In this document: piece by piece, positions 1-9,500 of the stretch | Layout of the letters: every line of letters starts with the position of its first letter | Numbering within the stretch: position 1 is the stretch's first letter | Source of the DNA: Gracilariopsis chorda | Taxonomy: Eukaryota > Rhodophyta > Florideophyceae > Gracilariales > Gracilariaceae | Length of the DNA: 64,000 nucleotides | Assembly: GCA_003194525.1 (NCBI GenBank) | Contig: NBIV01000033.1 | Location: 124,001 to 188,000 of the forward strand | Direction of reading: 5' to 3' | Position numbers and translations under genes: made by a program | The notes under the pieces: model-generated | The model's input: the letters and a program-made list of their open reading frames with translations, nothing else | Database searches by the model: none | What the model was told of the DNA's origin: nothing

Positions 1-441
1 CTTCGTAGTCTCGCTCTGCTCGTCCTCATCTTTTTTCTGTTTCGTCTCTGCTGCTCTCTGAGGCTTTTTCGAGTAAATCACGCCAGCCGTGAGCAAGCTC
101 ATAGCCACGATAATGCTAAAGTACGGCTTGAGATAAGCTTTGTGCGGAATATTCCATGCTTTCCAAAGTCGCCATCCTACAACTCCACCAAAGAGTAGCG
201 GAAAGATAAACGCGAGATGAACGCTGATCATCATCAGTTTGTAGCCCTTTTCACCCTTCTTTACAGTTGGGTCTCTCGACCCCGCAGCCAAGAGGAAGCA
301 AATAACTGCACCACCGTTTCCCATGTAGATCGCTGACATAGCATTCTTCGCCTGATTGGAATCTTGGAAAGCCAGCGCTCCACATATCATCAAGGTTAAA
401 CCATATATAGTCATCATCTCCGAAGCAGAAAAGTTTCCCAT
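1..441 (-). CDS. Small four-helix membrane protein, 3' end beyond window
   Basis: An open frame starts at an ATG at 441-439 and reads without a stop to the window edge, giving 147 visible residues, so the C-terminus is missing. Four hydrophobic segments lie at about residues 10-26, 35-54, 70-90 and 107-123, followed by a charged Lys/Glu/Asp-rich tail from about 125. The first half, Gly-rich with small residues in the helices, recalls TMEM14/UPF0136 proteins of plastid or mitochondrial membranes, but the match is by eye and weak. No N-terminal targeting peptide is evident. The gene is convergent with nothing visible; its upstream region is the 1.6-kb gap to the metalloprotease gene. Confident as a coding region, unsure of function. 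Confidence 0.7.
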   Translation of the reverse strand, partial: MGNFSASEMMTIYGLTLMICGALAFQDSNQAKNAMSAIYMGNGGAVICFLLAAGSRDPTVKKGEKGYKLMMISVHLAFIFPLLFGGVVGWRLWKAWNIPHKAYLKPYFSIIVAMSLLTAGVIYSKKPQRAAETKQKKDEDEQSETTK

Positions 442-1459
442 TTTGGTTTGGGTTTATATCGGGGTCAAAGGAATTGGGTGGGTTCTGTGAACAGACGGTT
501 CACCAGCTATATGCAATGATGCAGTAGATGAAAGCGTTGAAGTGAATGCAGGGATTGCCAGCCTTCTATCGCATCATTATCGTACTGGTTCGTATTACGA
601 ACTTCGTAAGGCACAAGATGCCGTGCAGGCGAACGGAATGATTGTGGTTCAAATTGAAAATGATTCACTCAGTAGAAGACAATCAAGTTCCCTCAGTCTA
701 ATCTTGGCTGTTCAATAGAAAAAGGTTACCAATGGTAACTCACCATAAGAAGAACTTTGAACTACACAACGGAATTACACGAAGTAATTGGATAATTAAG
801 ACTACAATCGCACGAGCAGGAAAAATGGTGATTCACAAAATCCATAGAACGGCCCAAGACAAGTTTACAGGACTTGGGGTCAACGTTTGCCCAGAATGTT
901 ACTGTACGGGGGTCAACCCCCATTGCGACAGCACGAATCTGCATAGCTTGTCCTCCTGAGAGACATCGCTCAATGAGGAGCGTGATTTCCACCATTGTGA
1001 CAATTTTTCACGCTCCTGGCAACTCCGTTCACGCTCTTGCGATTTAAGGTCTCGGGATTGCGCATCACATGTCCTTCTCGTCATGAAGTGTGCGGCACGA
1101 ATGGCATCAAAGCAGCGCTAACGATACAGTCTGATACACACATGTAGAACCAGAAAAACAAAACGGCGACTTCCCTCCAGCCCTGGCTGCAGGATGACTG
1201 CGAGAAGGATCGCAGGATCGCCATTTGCCTCTCCATTCACAAAAGGAAATTGTTCTAAAACTGCATTGCATGCTCGGACGCGTGACTTGCAAATTTGATG
1301 CTAGGAAGGAACATTTCAAGAAGATTCTACTGTGGCATCGATCAACCCAACAGTTTACATGTTTAACAGACTGGTTCCATGAAGACAAGGGGCAATCTAC
1401 GTATCCCTGTAGCCTTCTGTCTATCGTTCACCTCTTTCATCCGCTACGGTAAAAGAGGC
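442..1459. other. Intergenic region, no gene seen
   Basis: No open frame here has protein-like composition or recognisable motifs. Positions 724-737 (GGTTACCAATGGTA) resemble the GGTACCAA-GGTA motif seen in several other gaps of this window. The first 150 bases presumably hold the promoter of the minus-strand membrane-protein gene. Confidence 0.5.
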
Positions 1460-1655
1460 GCGCGTGTGTGTACATGAGCTCGTGTTCCTGATTACAGGAC
1501 TACAGTAGGGGTTAGTATGAAAAAAAAGCCCCCTCTCTCTCCAGATAAACCAGTTTCTGTTCTGGCCATGTTCTTACAAGGACTGCTAGCGTATTGCTAA
1601 CCATTACGATTGATTCGACGTCAAGCCCTTGCCTCTCGGAGAGGTAGAGGAGGTG
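1460..1655 (-). mobile_element. Truncated LINE 3' end (second copy)
   Basis: This stretch aligns by eye with 24000-24165, the 3' untranslated end of the LINE fragment described below. Shared blocks include TGAGCTCG, GACTACAGTAGGG/GACTACGGTAGGG, CCCCTCTCTCT, TCTGGCCATGT and CCTCTCGGAGAGG, in the same order. Both copies start next to a GT run on the plus strand (short here, long there), meaning a CA tail on the element's own minus strand. Similarity ends after the GGAGAGG block, so this copy keeps only the last 190 bases or so, as expected from 5' truncation. Confidence 0.6.
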
Positions 1656-2085
1656 AACCATACTCAAAATGACGACGGTCAACCTCCGCATGCTGCCAGT
1701 TCTCTGCAGGGAGGCGTGAAAGACAGCAGAATCGACGAGTTCAGCGAAGAAGATCTATGCACCTGCAAAGGACCTGGAATCCGGAGAAGCCTGACAAGTG
1801 CTAGCAATCTTAACCTTATTCGAACGTGGAAAGCGGGCGCACATGATGTAAGGCTCATACACAATGGTCTTTGAGCAAGTAGAGGTACAGAACAGACGTA
1901 TTTACATGACGACAAAAAAACGACTGGGACCACCAAAAAACCATGGTGGCAAATTAGTTTCGAAGTCTACGGAAGCTAGCCGGCGTAACAATAATAATGA
2001 GCTAGACTATATAGTGACTAGAGAAAGGACGGATGATGTTTCACATACGACCAAGAGAGAAAAAAGTTAGAGCCAATGCATCTTC
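1656..2085. other. Intergenic region, no gene seen
   Basis: About 430 bases between the LINE tail and the stop of the metalloprotease gene. Nothing supported as a gene. The last 100 bases presumably hold the 3' UTR and polyadenylation signals of the minus-strand gene. Confidence 0.4.
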
Positions 2086-4275
2086 CTAGCAGATGTTGAT
2101 TTCGACCATGTTGCACGTCCTACAAGCGCATCGATTCCCAGATGGCTTGCAAGTCCTACAAGATTTCTTGCATGTCCGACATCCAGAAGTGGTGGTTGGT
2201 TTGCATGATGAAGGCTTGGTAGAAGACTGCTTGACGCTAGTTTGCTTTGTAGATGGCGGTTTTGTCGATGGCGGCAATCGCTTGCAAGACGAGGAAGAAG
2301 TCTTTTTCTTCGAAGGCGGGCAACTGGAAGACGATGGCCGGGCGGAGCTGCTCTTTGACGATGATTTGCAGCATCTCGAACTTGTCTTGCATGTTGACGG
2401 TTCATACTTGCAGCAGTAGCACTTGCAACAAACGACGGTGGTCGGTTTGCACGTCTTCTTGATCGACTTTTCACACGAATGGGTGCGCTTGTGGGAGCAA
2501 GACCTGCGAGAGCTCTTATGAGAGCAATGCTTGCGGCACTTGTGCTTACACTTTCGAGTGGCAGGCGCATCCGCATCATAATGGTGTACAGATGCAACGG
2601 GAGGAGGTGGAGTAACAGGCTTACAAAACACGCAGTAACACTTATCGATACACTTTCCAGATGAAGGGCAAGTCTGTTTGCAGTACGAATCTTTGCTCGA
2701 TTTGGCCTTGGAGGGACGATGGGAGGTGGTGGTAGTTGTGGCAGGGCGCTTACTTTTCTTGGTTGAAGATTTCTTGCTCCTTCCCCAAAAATCGGACAGC
2801 GATGTCTTTGATGTTGCCGAAGTAGTGTGACCATGACGAGAGCGATAACTGCTCGACGAGCGAGACGTGGTCTTGCCTCTTCTTGACGAGGAAAAGAAGC
2901 TCGTGGGAGAAGTAAACGAAAAGTTTTTTCTCTTCCGCAAGCACAGCATAAGACAAAGCGCCAACAGTAAGAGAGCTAGCAGGAACGCCAAAATGGCCAA
3001 CAAAATAATGCCCCATGTGGGAAATCCTCCCACAGATCCTTCCTCAGCGACGATCAAACCCGGCGGCACCAGGAAGCCCGCATGCAATGTTGGGTCTTCA
3101 AAGTCGGACTGCTGCGGCACGGTTTGCGGAACGGGGTTAGGAAGCTTCGTACAGGCGGTATTCGCGCCTAGAATCTTCGGGTTGAGCGTGGCCTGTTGCA
3201 TGACGATTATGGTTGGTCCGACGATATGTTGAGGGATTCCTATCTTAACGGTGGGGAACATGAGAGAGTCCTCCTCTTTGGAATGATCTGGATCAAAGTG
3301 ATAGATGGAGCTCTTGCGCATGAAGACTCGTGGGGAGTGCAACTTGGCGATGAGTCTGTTGTTGAAACCCCAGTAGAGTTGGTTATTACACACGGCATCG
3401 GCAAGTAGTTGATTGGTGGAGCGACCGAGGTCTGTGGCGAGTTGCTGATCGGAGAGATAGCCAAGCACAGGGCATCCTCCACGGGTGACGAGAAATGAAT
3501 CGAAGCGGGTACGATAGTCTTTGTAGATGGAAGCGGTCTGTAGCACGCCACCAGGATACTGATCGCCCCGTTTGACCTCAGCGACGATACTGCCAGCGAA
3601 GAGCACGTTATGGTACACCTCATGCAGAATAACTGTAACCAGGTCATACTGATTGTTTGGAACATTTCCATCATCGCCGTCGTACCAAGGTGTTTTGGTA
3701 TTGACGGTGACAAGAACGTCATATTTACCGTCACCATTCTTCTTGCCATTAAGGTCTCTTCCACGGATTGCTTCAGCTGCAGCAACTGGCAGAACAGTGT
3801 TGAATGTATCTTTCATGCGAACGAAGAAGGTTCCGCCTCCGTTTGCCAGGTTTTCCTGCACGCCGAGGTCAGCGAATCGAACTTGCATAAGCACGAGTTG
3901 TGGGGATTTCCAACTCTGTTCACAAATGGATACGACTTTAGTGATGACTCTTTGAATGTTGATGTTGGGTGGGGCGTTGTGAACGTGACATTCAAAGTTG
4001 GAATTTGCACCTTTTCCCTTGAACTTCTTTGTACGGGCGGTGGGGTTGAGGTTGTAGGAAAGTTGGGAAGTTCGGTTGGTGGGAGATGCGGGAATGTCGG
4101 ATTGGGTTGTCCAGGATTCGGAGGGGATTAGAGAATATCTGTCAGCTTCGAGGAGCTGGGCCCAGTGATCGGGCACATGTTTTGCGGAGCGGAGCGGGAT
4201 GGCGAAGACAGGATGGAGAATGGTGAGAGAAAGAATGCATAGCGAGACGAGGTGAAACGGCTGTGAGCGCCGCAT
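2086..4275 (-). CDS. Secreted/membrane HExxH metalloprotease with Cys-rich tail
   Basis: A single-exon frame of 729 residues from ATG 4275. Residues 1-25 form a signal peptide ending in VFA. The ectodomain (about 90-385) carries HEVYH at 218-222, the HExxH signature of zinc metalloproteases, within DLVTVILHEVYHNVLFAG. Near 322-355 comes SSIYHFDPD followed by SLMFPTVKIG and QHIVGP, the layout of a family of secreted zincins with a SLMxP-G-xxHxxGP motif after the zinc site. A transmembrane helix spans about 421-446, followed by RKRK, so topology is type I with about 280 residues predicted cytosolic. That tail is Ser/Lys/Arg-rich and, from about 545 on, very rich in Cys and CxC/CC motifs. Such composition suits metal binding, crosslinking or wall anchoring, but no known domain is recognised. 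Substrate unknown. The gene faces a G-rich divergent promoter region. Confidence 0.85.
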   Translation of the reverse strand: MRRSQPFHLVSLCILSLTILHPVFAIPLRSAKHVPDHWAQLLEADRYSLIPSESWTTQSDIPASPTNRTSQLSYNLNPTARTKKFKGKGANSNFECHVHNAPPNINIQRVITKVVSICEQSWKSPQLVLMQVRFADLGVQENLANGGGTFFVRMKDTFNTVLPVAAAEAIRGRDLNGKKNGDGKYDVLVTVNTKTPWYDGDDGNVPNNQYDLVTVILHEVYHNVLFAGSIVAEVKRGDQYPGGVLQTASIYKDYRTRFDSFLVTRGGCPVLGYLSDQQLATDLGRSTNQLLADAVCNNQLYWGFNNRLIAKLHSPRVFMRKSSIYHFDPDHSKEEDSLMFPTVKIGIPQHIVGPTIIVMQQATLNPKILGANTACTKLPNPVPQTVPQQSDFEDPTLHAGFLVPPGLIVAEEGSVGGFPTWGIILLAILAFLLALLLLALCLMLCLRKRKNFSFTSPTSFFSSSRRGKTTSRSSSSYRSRHGHTTSATSKTSLSDFWGRSKKSSTKKSKRPATTTTTSHRPSKAKSSKDSYCKQTCPSSGKCIDKCYCVFCKPVTPPPPVASVHHYDADAPATRKCKHKCRKHCSHKSSRRSCSHKRTHSCEKSIKKTCKPTTVVCCKCYCCKYEPSTCKTSSRCCKSSSKSSSARPSSSSCPPSKKKTSSSSCKRLPPSTKPPSTKQTSVKQSSTKPSSCKPTTTSGCRTCKKSCRTCKPSGNRCACRTCNMVEINIC

Positions 4276-4342
4276 GATGCGTTAGGGAGGGAGCGTGAAT
4301 GCAAAAAAGAGTACGGGGGTGCTGTCTTGTTTGCAGAAAGGT

Positions 4343-4490
4343 GAAGCCAAGCACGGGGGCGGGGGGTGGGGGTGGGGGGTGACGTTGGAAGGAGGGGAGG
4401 GGAGCGAAGTGAGAGAGGGCAGGGGGGTAGGGTAGGGGGGGGTAAGCGTGGAGGGTGTGGGGCGGAGGAGCGGGGGGGGGGGGGGCGCTC
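4343..4490. repeat. G-rich tract with quadruplex-forming potential
   Basis: The plus strand has many closely spaced runs of 4-7 G (for example 4353-4378) and a run of about 14 G near 4472-4485. Several windows satisfy four G-runs with loops of 1-7 bases. It lies 70-215 bases upstream of the metalloprotease ATG, so it is C-rich on that gene's coding strand. Confidence 0.75.
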
Positions 4491-5181
4491 GAGAGTGGGA
4501 GAAGGGGAAACGTTCAGCGAGGGCGGTGGCTTTAAGCGAAGGCGGCAGCGCAAAAGGCAGGCGGGAGAGCGGCTCCGGGAAGCGGCGTGTTCCAAGCGGC
4601 GCTGGGTAAGCGCCGGAGATGCGCGTGACGTGCGCCATAGCGATGGGGCGCGCCACATCAGCCGTGCGCCACGTGTGGACGCTGGGTGATTTGTTCGCTG
4701 CGCTGGTTGGATGACGCTTGGGACGAGCTGATGTGGCGCTGGCGTTGGCGCGGCTGTGATTGGGCGGTGGCGGGTGATGGCGGGTGATGCGTGACACGTC
4801 GCGTTCGCTGATGCGCGCGTGCGCCAGCGCCCAAGGCGCGCATCGGGTGCCCCGGTAGCCGAACACGGCGCAGGCTACCGACGGAGGCGCGAACGGCTAC
4901 CACTGTCGGCTACCGCGCAACGAACATGAATTATCTTCCCGTAGGGTTTCGTTCCGCCTCCCCCCCCAACCACGGCCCGCCATCGTCTTCCAGCCCGCCC
5001 GCCGCGCCGAGATGCGTCCTTCATATCTCCATCCCATACCCACCCAGCAAACATAACAAGCAGCTTTCCCCCCGACGCGTGGATAAGTCCCCCAAACTTG
5101 CTCACTCGTCCCAAACAGACCGCACCACAGTCGTCGCCCGTCGTCGCCCGTCGTCGCCGTCCCCGCCAAACCCGTGCAGCA
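4491..5181. other. GC-rich divergent intergenic region
   Basis: Between the minus-strand metalloprotease and the plus-strand plastid protein. Contains short direct repeats (GGCGGGTGAT twice near 4763-4785; GTCGTCGCCC three times near 5131-5160). Probably the shared promoter region; no gene recognised despite long GC-driven open frames on both strands. Confidence 0.5.
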
Positions 5182-5553
5182 ATGGCCTTCATCCAAGTCG
5201 CCCCGCTCCGCCAGCAACGCAACACTGTCTGCACCCCGCCCAAGGTGTGTGCAAAAGCGTTGTCATCGCCTGCTCACCACACCTCGCGTGTCAAGCCCGC
5301 GCTCGTCTTCACACTCTCCGTAACAGCCGCTGCGTTGCTCGTCGCGCACCCAGTGCACGCCATTTCTCTACCGTCATTACCGTCATTGCCGTCGTTGCCG
5401 TCAATTGACTTCTCCTCCTCGGATAAGGGTGAGCAAGCCGACGTCAAGGACTCCGCCTCAAAGTTTTCTGATGAGCAGGAAACCAAAGTGGATGATATGA
5501 TGGCCAAGTTGCGAGCGAAGAGCAAAGCAAACGTAGACAAGTCCAAGCGTTGA
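5182..5553 (+). CDS. Small plastid, probably thylakoid-lumen, protein
   Basis: The start chosen is the ATG at 5182, giving 123 residues; an upstream in-frame ATG at 5098 only adds Arg-rich low-complexity residues. The N-terminus MAFIQVAPLRQQRN fits a red-algal plastid transit peptide, which typically begins MAF and is rich in basic and hydroxyl residues. A second hydrophobic segment at about 40-57 ends in VHA, a lumenal signal-peptidase type site, so the leader is bipartite. The mature part is only about 65 residues. It begins with a (LPS)n stretch encoded by four copies of a 9-bp unit, then an acidic and Lys-rich helical tail. No known domain is recognised; a small lumenal or thylakoid-associated factor is the inference. 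Confidence 0.75.
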   Translation: MAFIQVAPLRQQRNTVCTPPKVCAKALSSPAHHTSRVKPALVFTLSVTAAALLVAHPVHAISLPSLPSLPSLPSIDFSSSDKGEQADVKDSASKFSDEQETKVDDMMAKLRAKSKANVDKSKR

Positions 5554-5654
5554 TCCCAACTTGGCTTCGATTCAATAAATATAAAACGATACTCTACTGT
5601 AGTCTCATTGGCTGTTGCAAATTGTTTGCACAATTTGTCCAAACTCGCACGATT

Positions 5655-5669
5655 CCCCCCCCCCCCCCC
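5655..5669 (+). repeat. Homopolymer run of about 15 C
   Basis: Uninterrupted C run in the 232-base gap between two plus-strand genes, about 115 bases upstream of the next ATG. Homopolymers of this length are prone to length change and sequencing error. Confidence 0.9.
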
Positions 5670-5784
5670 GTCAAGTCCGCAACCGTTTCGCAACCGAAAA
5701 ACAACCTCCTTCACTCCGCACCTGCTCCCCGAACACAAACTACCATCACCAAACACAACCACTCTCCCACAACCACTGTCAAAA

Positions 5785-6309
5785 ATGAACGCTGACACCC
5801 CTTCGCAAGAGCACCTCACGACCGACACTCTAGCGCCCGTAGCAGAACTCCAGGAGTACGGCGCCTCAATAATATCCGAGTTAGATCGCGCCGAAGCCGA
5901 ACTCAACGACTCCGAAAACCAACCGTTCAGCGGTATCAGCCCGCAAGTAATGCAAGACATCTCCGAGCTCCGCAAAAAGCAGTTTGATATGTTTCGTCAA
6001 CACGTCGAGATTGAGCAACAATACAAGATTCAAAACGCCGTTTCAGAAGGGAACAACGTTCATCAACCCGGTTTCACCAGTATTGCAAAGACCTTGCGCA
6101 AGAAGGAAAAAGCTACCGCCGGATTGCTGCACAAACTCGAACAGTTTGATGGTCAGTTGAGAGATGTTATGGATAAGTTCGAAACCTGCAGAGCAGCGCA
6201 GCGCGAACAGGACAGCTCTGTTCAAACTGACCATCTTCATCACAATCAGCCTCAACAACCTCACCGCTCTACTCCCGCCACGAATGCTCATCTCAACGAC
6301 GATAACTAA
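5785..6309 (+). CDS. Coiled-coil protein of unknown function
   Basis: The ATG at 5785 follows AAAA in good context and gives 174 residues. The upstream extension of this frame crosses a C15 run and looks non-coding. Two helical, coiled-coil-prone segments are visible: about residues 30-90 (VAELQEYGASIISELDRAEA, later MQDISELRKKQFDMFRQHVE) and about 110-145 (LRKKEKATAGLLHKLEQFDG). The C-terminal 30 residues are His/Gln/Asn-rich and probably disordered. Size and layout recall small subunits of helical-bundle complexes such as BLOC-1/BORC or Mediator, but no family motif is recognised. It converges with the giant gene on the other strand 236 bases downstream. Confidence 0.65.
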   Translation: MNADTPSQEHLTTDTLAPVAELQEYGASIISELDRAEAELNDSENQPFSGISPQVMQDISELRKKQFDMFRQHVEIEQQYKIQNAVSEGNNVHQPGFTSIAKTLRKKEKATAGLLHKLEQFDGQLRDVMDKFETCRAAQREQDSSVQTDHLHHNQPQQPHRSTPATNAHLNDDN

Positions 6310-6545
6310 CCCTAAAAAAACGCATGCATTTCACAGCCTATCTCGCCGACACACGGTCGTCTCATGACGTGCATCCCAAAACTCTTGGAAGGAGTATCTT
6401 GTAAGTTTATTTTCAAGCACAAGGGAAGCGCATCGTAAACGATGCATGGACGAACATTTCCGGTGGATAATTTCAGCGAACGCTGACATGTACATCTTTC
6501 CACCCTCCTCAAGTCAAAACGAAAAAAACGAAAAGGAAGAACAAG

Positions 6546-9500
6546 TTAGGTGTGATAGTAGTCTACACGTGCTCCGCCAGTGAGTTGTGCAATTCGCTCA
6601 GCAGGTTTGGTTTGTTCTCCCACCGCGTCTGCTCGAACTCGTTTTCTGGGAAACACGTCCACCAACGCCTGGCCAAGGAACACAACAATTGGAATACGCT
6701 TCTCTCGCGAAAATCGAGACACGTACTCAATCAGTGCTCTAGCCGAAGCCATCACGTCTGGTGAAACAATGTTATGAATTCGATTGGAAGCGCGAGAAAG
6801 CTCTGCACTCAATTCGTCATCTTCAAGATGACTCGCTAACACTTTCATATGTACAGCTGGTGTGAACATAAGAATGCAGTACGGTGTCATTCGCCGAAGC
6901 CCGAACACGGCGTCGCTAGAATGTACCAAGTCCGCATACGAAAACATGAATACAGGAATGAAGGCCCCAATGTCCTTCTTCGACGTCGGATTGTCAGAGA
7001 CATTTGATAACATTATCATAGATGCTTCCTTCAAATCGGCCGTTGTGGCGCTGCCCAGTCCAGTTAGTTTCAGGAAATCTACACGCTGCTGGTTCCTGCG
7101 CCCAAAAGCTGCAAATAGATTAAGTCCAAACAGCTTAACACCTTTTCGCGACTGAGACAACGGCGATGATAATGGCCCTGTAGGACGCGCCACTGCTTCC
7201 ACAGCATTTGGGTCCAAAAAGCCGCCTACGTCAAGAAAGGACACCAGATTCGTTGGGTCCATATGATTCAAACGAAGGAGACCTTGAAAAGCGAGCTGCT
7301 GTCTCCGTGCCTCCTCCGTATTCTCAAGATCCAGCAGATCCCTTCGCGACGATCCAAAAGTGATGAACCTGACAAGCTTTCGAGCAGCTGTAAAAGTGCG
7401 GTCCTCATTGCCGTAGTAATGTGACAGTGTTGTAGTGGGTTCCTCTTCCTGTAGTCCCCGGATTATATCCAGAAGACAATGAGAACGAATCACAACATGA
7501 TCAAAAAATAACTCCCAAGGCAGGATCTGTAGAGGCAAGTCAGCAACAAGAACTATGGGTCTGCTTCTCGATCTCTGAGCAATGGCCGATGAGCTAAGTA
7601 CATTTCGTGGTGCGCGTAACACATTATGACCAAGCCCCTTTATAATTTCCGAGTCTCGGTCTTTATGCCACAAGCCATCTCTCTTGAATCCTTTGACCAG
7701 TTCATAAAGATATAAGAGTTCTCCGTCCTTCGGTGACCGCAACCAGTCGTCTTCTTTCCGATTTTGACTGCTCGTTGAGAATCTAACAGACGTGGAATCC
7801 CGGTGGTTGTTCTGCTTCCCACCAAAAGCAATACGTTCGACACTTCCGCCATTATCAACCGCATAGTAACCAATCAAACCATGTGCATACAATATATAAA
7901 CAAGGCGTCTGCCAATTGATTCGGGGACGGTCCACTCTTTCCTTGATAGTGGATTGCAGTGTACCCAACTCATAAGAGCATCATTGTTGCGACTTTGCAA
8001 TTGCTCAAAGGTAATAGCACCGTGCTCATACCGATTTGTTTCCGTCTTTATACGGTGAAGATGGGCCCATACTTTCTCTGCAATACTGTCACCAAAGATG
8101 GGTGACGACCCATCTGTTTGTACAACGCCATCGTCAAACTCTTCACGAATTGTTTTAACAAGAAAAGATAAGTCATTTCGCGGTCTTCTTGAGCTTTTCT
8201 TCGCTTCATCGTCAAAGACATCGGCAGTAACATTCCGTGAATTCTTTACAGCTTCTTCCAATATCGTTTCATCCCTTCTCTCCGGGACACCAGCTTCTGG
8301 GCTTCTTATAGATTGTTGATCCTGGTCTGCATCAGACTGAGCGTCAGACGTGGCAACAGAGGATTTTGTCTCCTTTTGAGAAAGCTGGACTGATGGGATT
8401 TCTTTCGTTCCCGATGTGCTGGCGGAATTCACAGACTCCACAAAGCGACTTCTTGGAGAGTTCGTACGAGCGTTGGTATGAGATAATCCAAAATGACCGA
8501 TACTGCGAACGTCGTCGTCGCCATCAGCACCTTCGTCCAGAATGTGCATAGCTCCCAAACCTAAATCTGGTTTGAAAGGAAAGATCATTTCTGCATCTCG
8601 ACCAAGTGTGTGGGGTACATACTCCGGGCCTGTTTTGGACGTGCTGAAGAAATTAATTGGGATCAATACTGCTCCAGTTCCTTTCACGGCGCTAATAACT
8701 TGCTGACGGGGACGATTGATGATAAAGGAAAATCCTTGACGTCCAAGGGCAACTCCTTCATCGCCAATCATATGCAGAAAGGCTCCAGCTGGGCGCCTTG
8801 ATGTCCTGCTTTCAGAGGACGCTTCTGACAAACGATCGGACTTGATGTCACTGATAGGGCTATAGTTTTGTTTTGGGCTCCTTGAAGAGGAATCTTCGCC
8901 TACGAGACGGTTCTCCTTACGTTCTGAGTGCCCGTTTGTGCTGCAAGATGACTTTGAATTCTTTCGAGTTTGGCTTCTGATACTGGCCTTAGTGGACAGA
9001 GCTCTTGGTTCCTCCAATACACTTTCGTCGCTAGAAAGCGAGGTATCCTTGTGAGGCTCTGATGCCAAGTTCATCTTCTTATCAATCGAAAGGTGCAGTG
9101 TGACGTATGCTTCGAAAAGACGTAGATGAGTGTTCATCTCGGTAAAGTTAATTGTGCGCGAGTCACACATCACAAGACGCACAAGTCTTCCACACAAGTC
9201 ACGAAGACGAGCAAGAGTTGAGACTGGCGCAATTGAGCACAGGACAACAGTGAAATCCTCGGCATCAGTTAAAAGACGCGAGAAAAGCTTCCACGCCTCT
9301 GAAACCCATACAGACCATGAAGCTGATGATTGTCCCTGTATACACTTCACTTCCGCCAAAGCCGCCATTGCGTCGATGAGAAGTAGCGGAACGTTAGCTG
9401 CAGTGGCAGTTGTAATGATATTGTGCACAACATCAACAACTTCTGGAAACGCAATTTCTCGGTCAAGAAGCTTGCAAGCGGAACTTAAAGGCACGCCACC

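Noticed and set aside
2067-2834. 255-codon minus-strand frame overlapping the metalloprotease tail
   Set aside because: Shadow frame created by the skewed Cys/Lys/Ser codon use of the real gene; product is Arg/Ala/Leu low-complexity.
4282-4903. Long Pro/Arg-rich frames on both strands of the GC-rich gap
   Set aside because: Open because stops are rare at this base composition; no domain, and frames overlap on several phases.
5098-5181. Upstream ATG extending the plastid protein by 28 residues
   Set aside because: Adds Arg-rich residues unlike a transit peptide start; the MAF start at 5182 fits red-algal precursors better.
5274-5975. 233-codon minus-strand frame antisense to two small genes
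   Set aside because: It mirrors the coding bias of the plus-strand plastid gene and crosses the intergenic C15 run.
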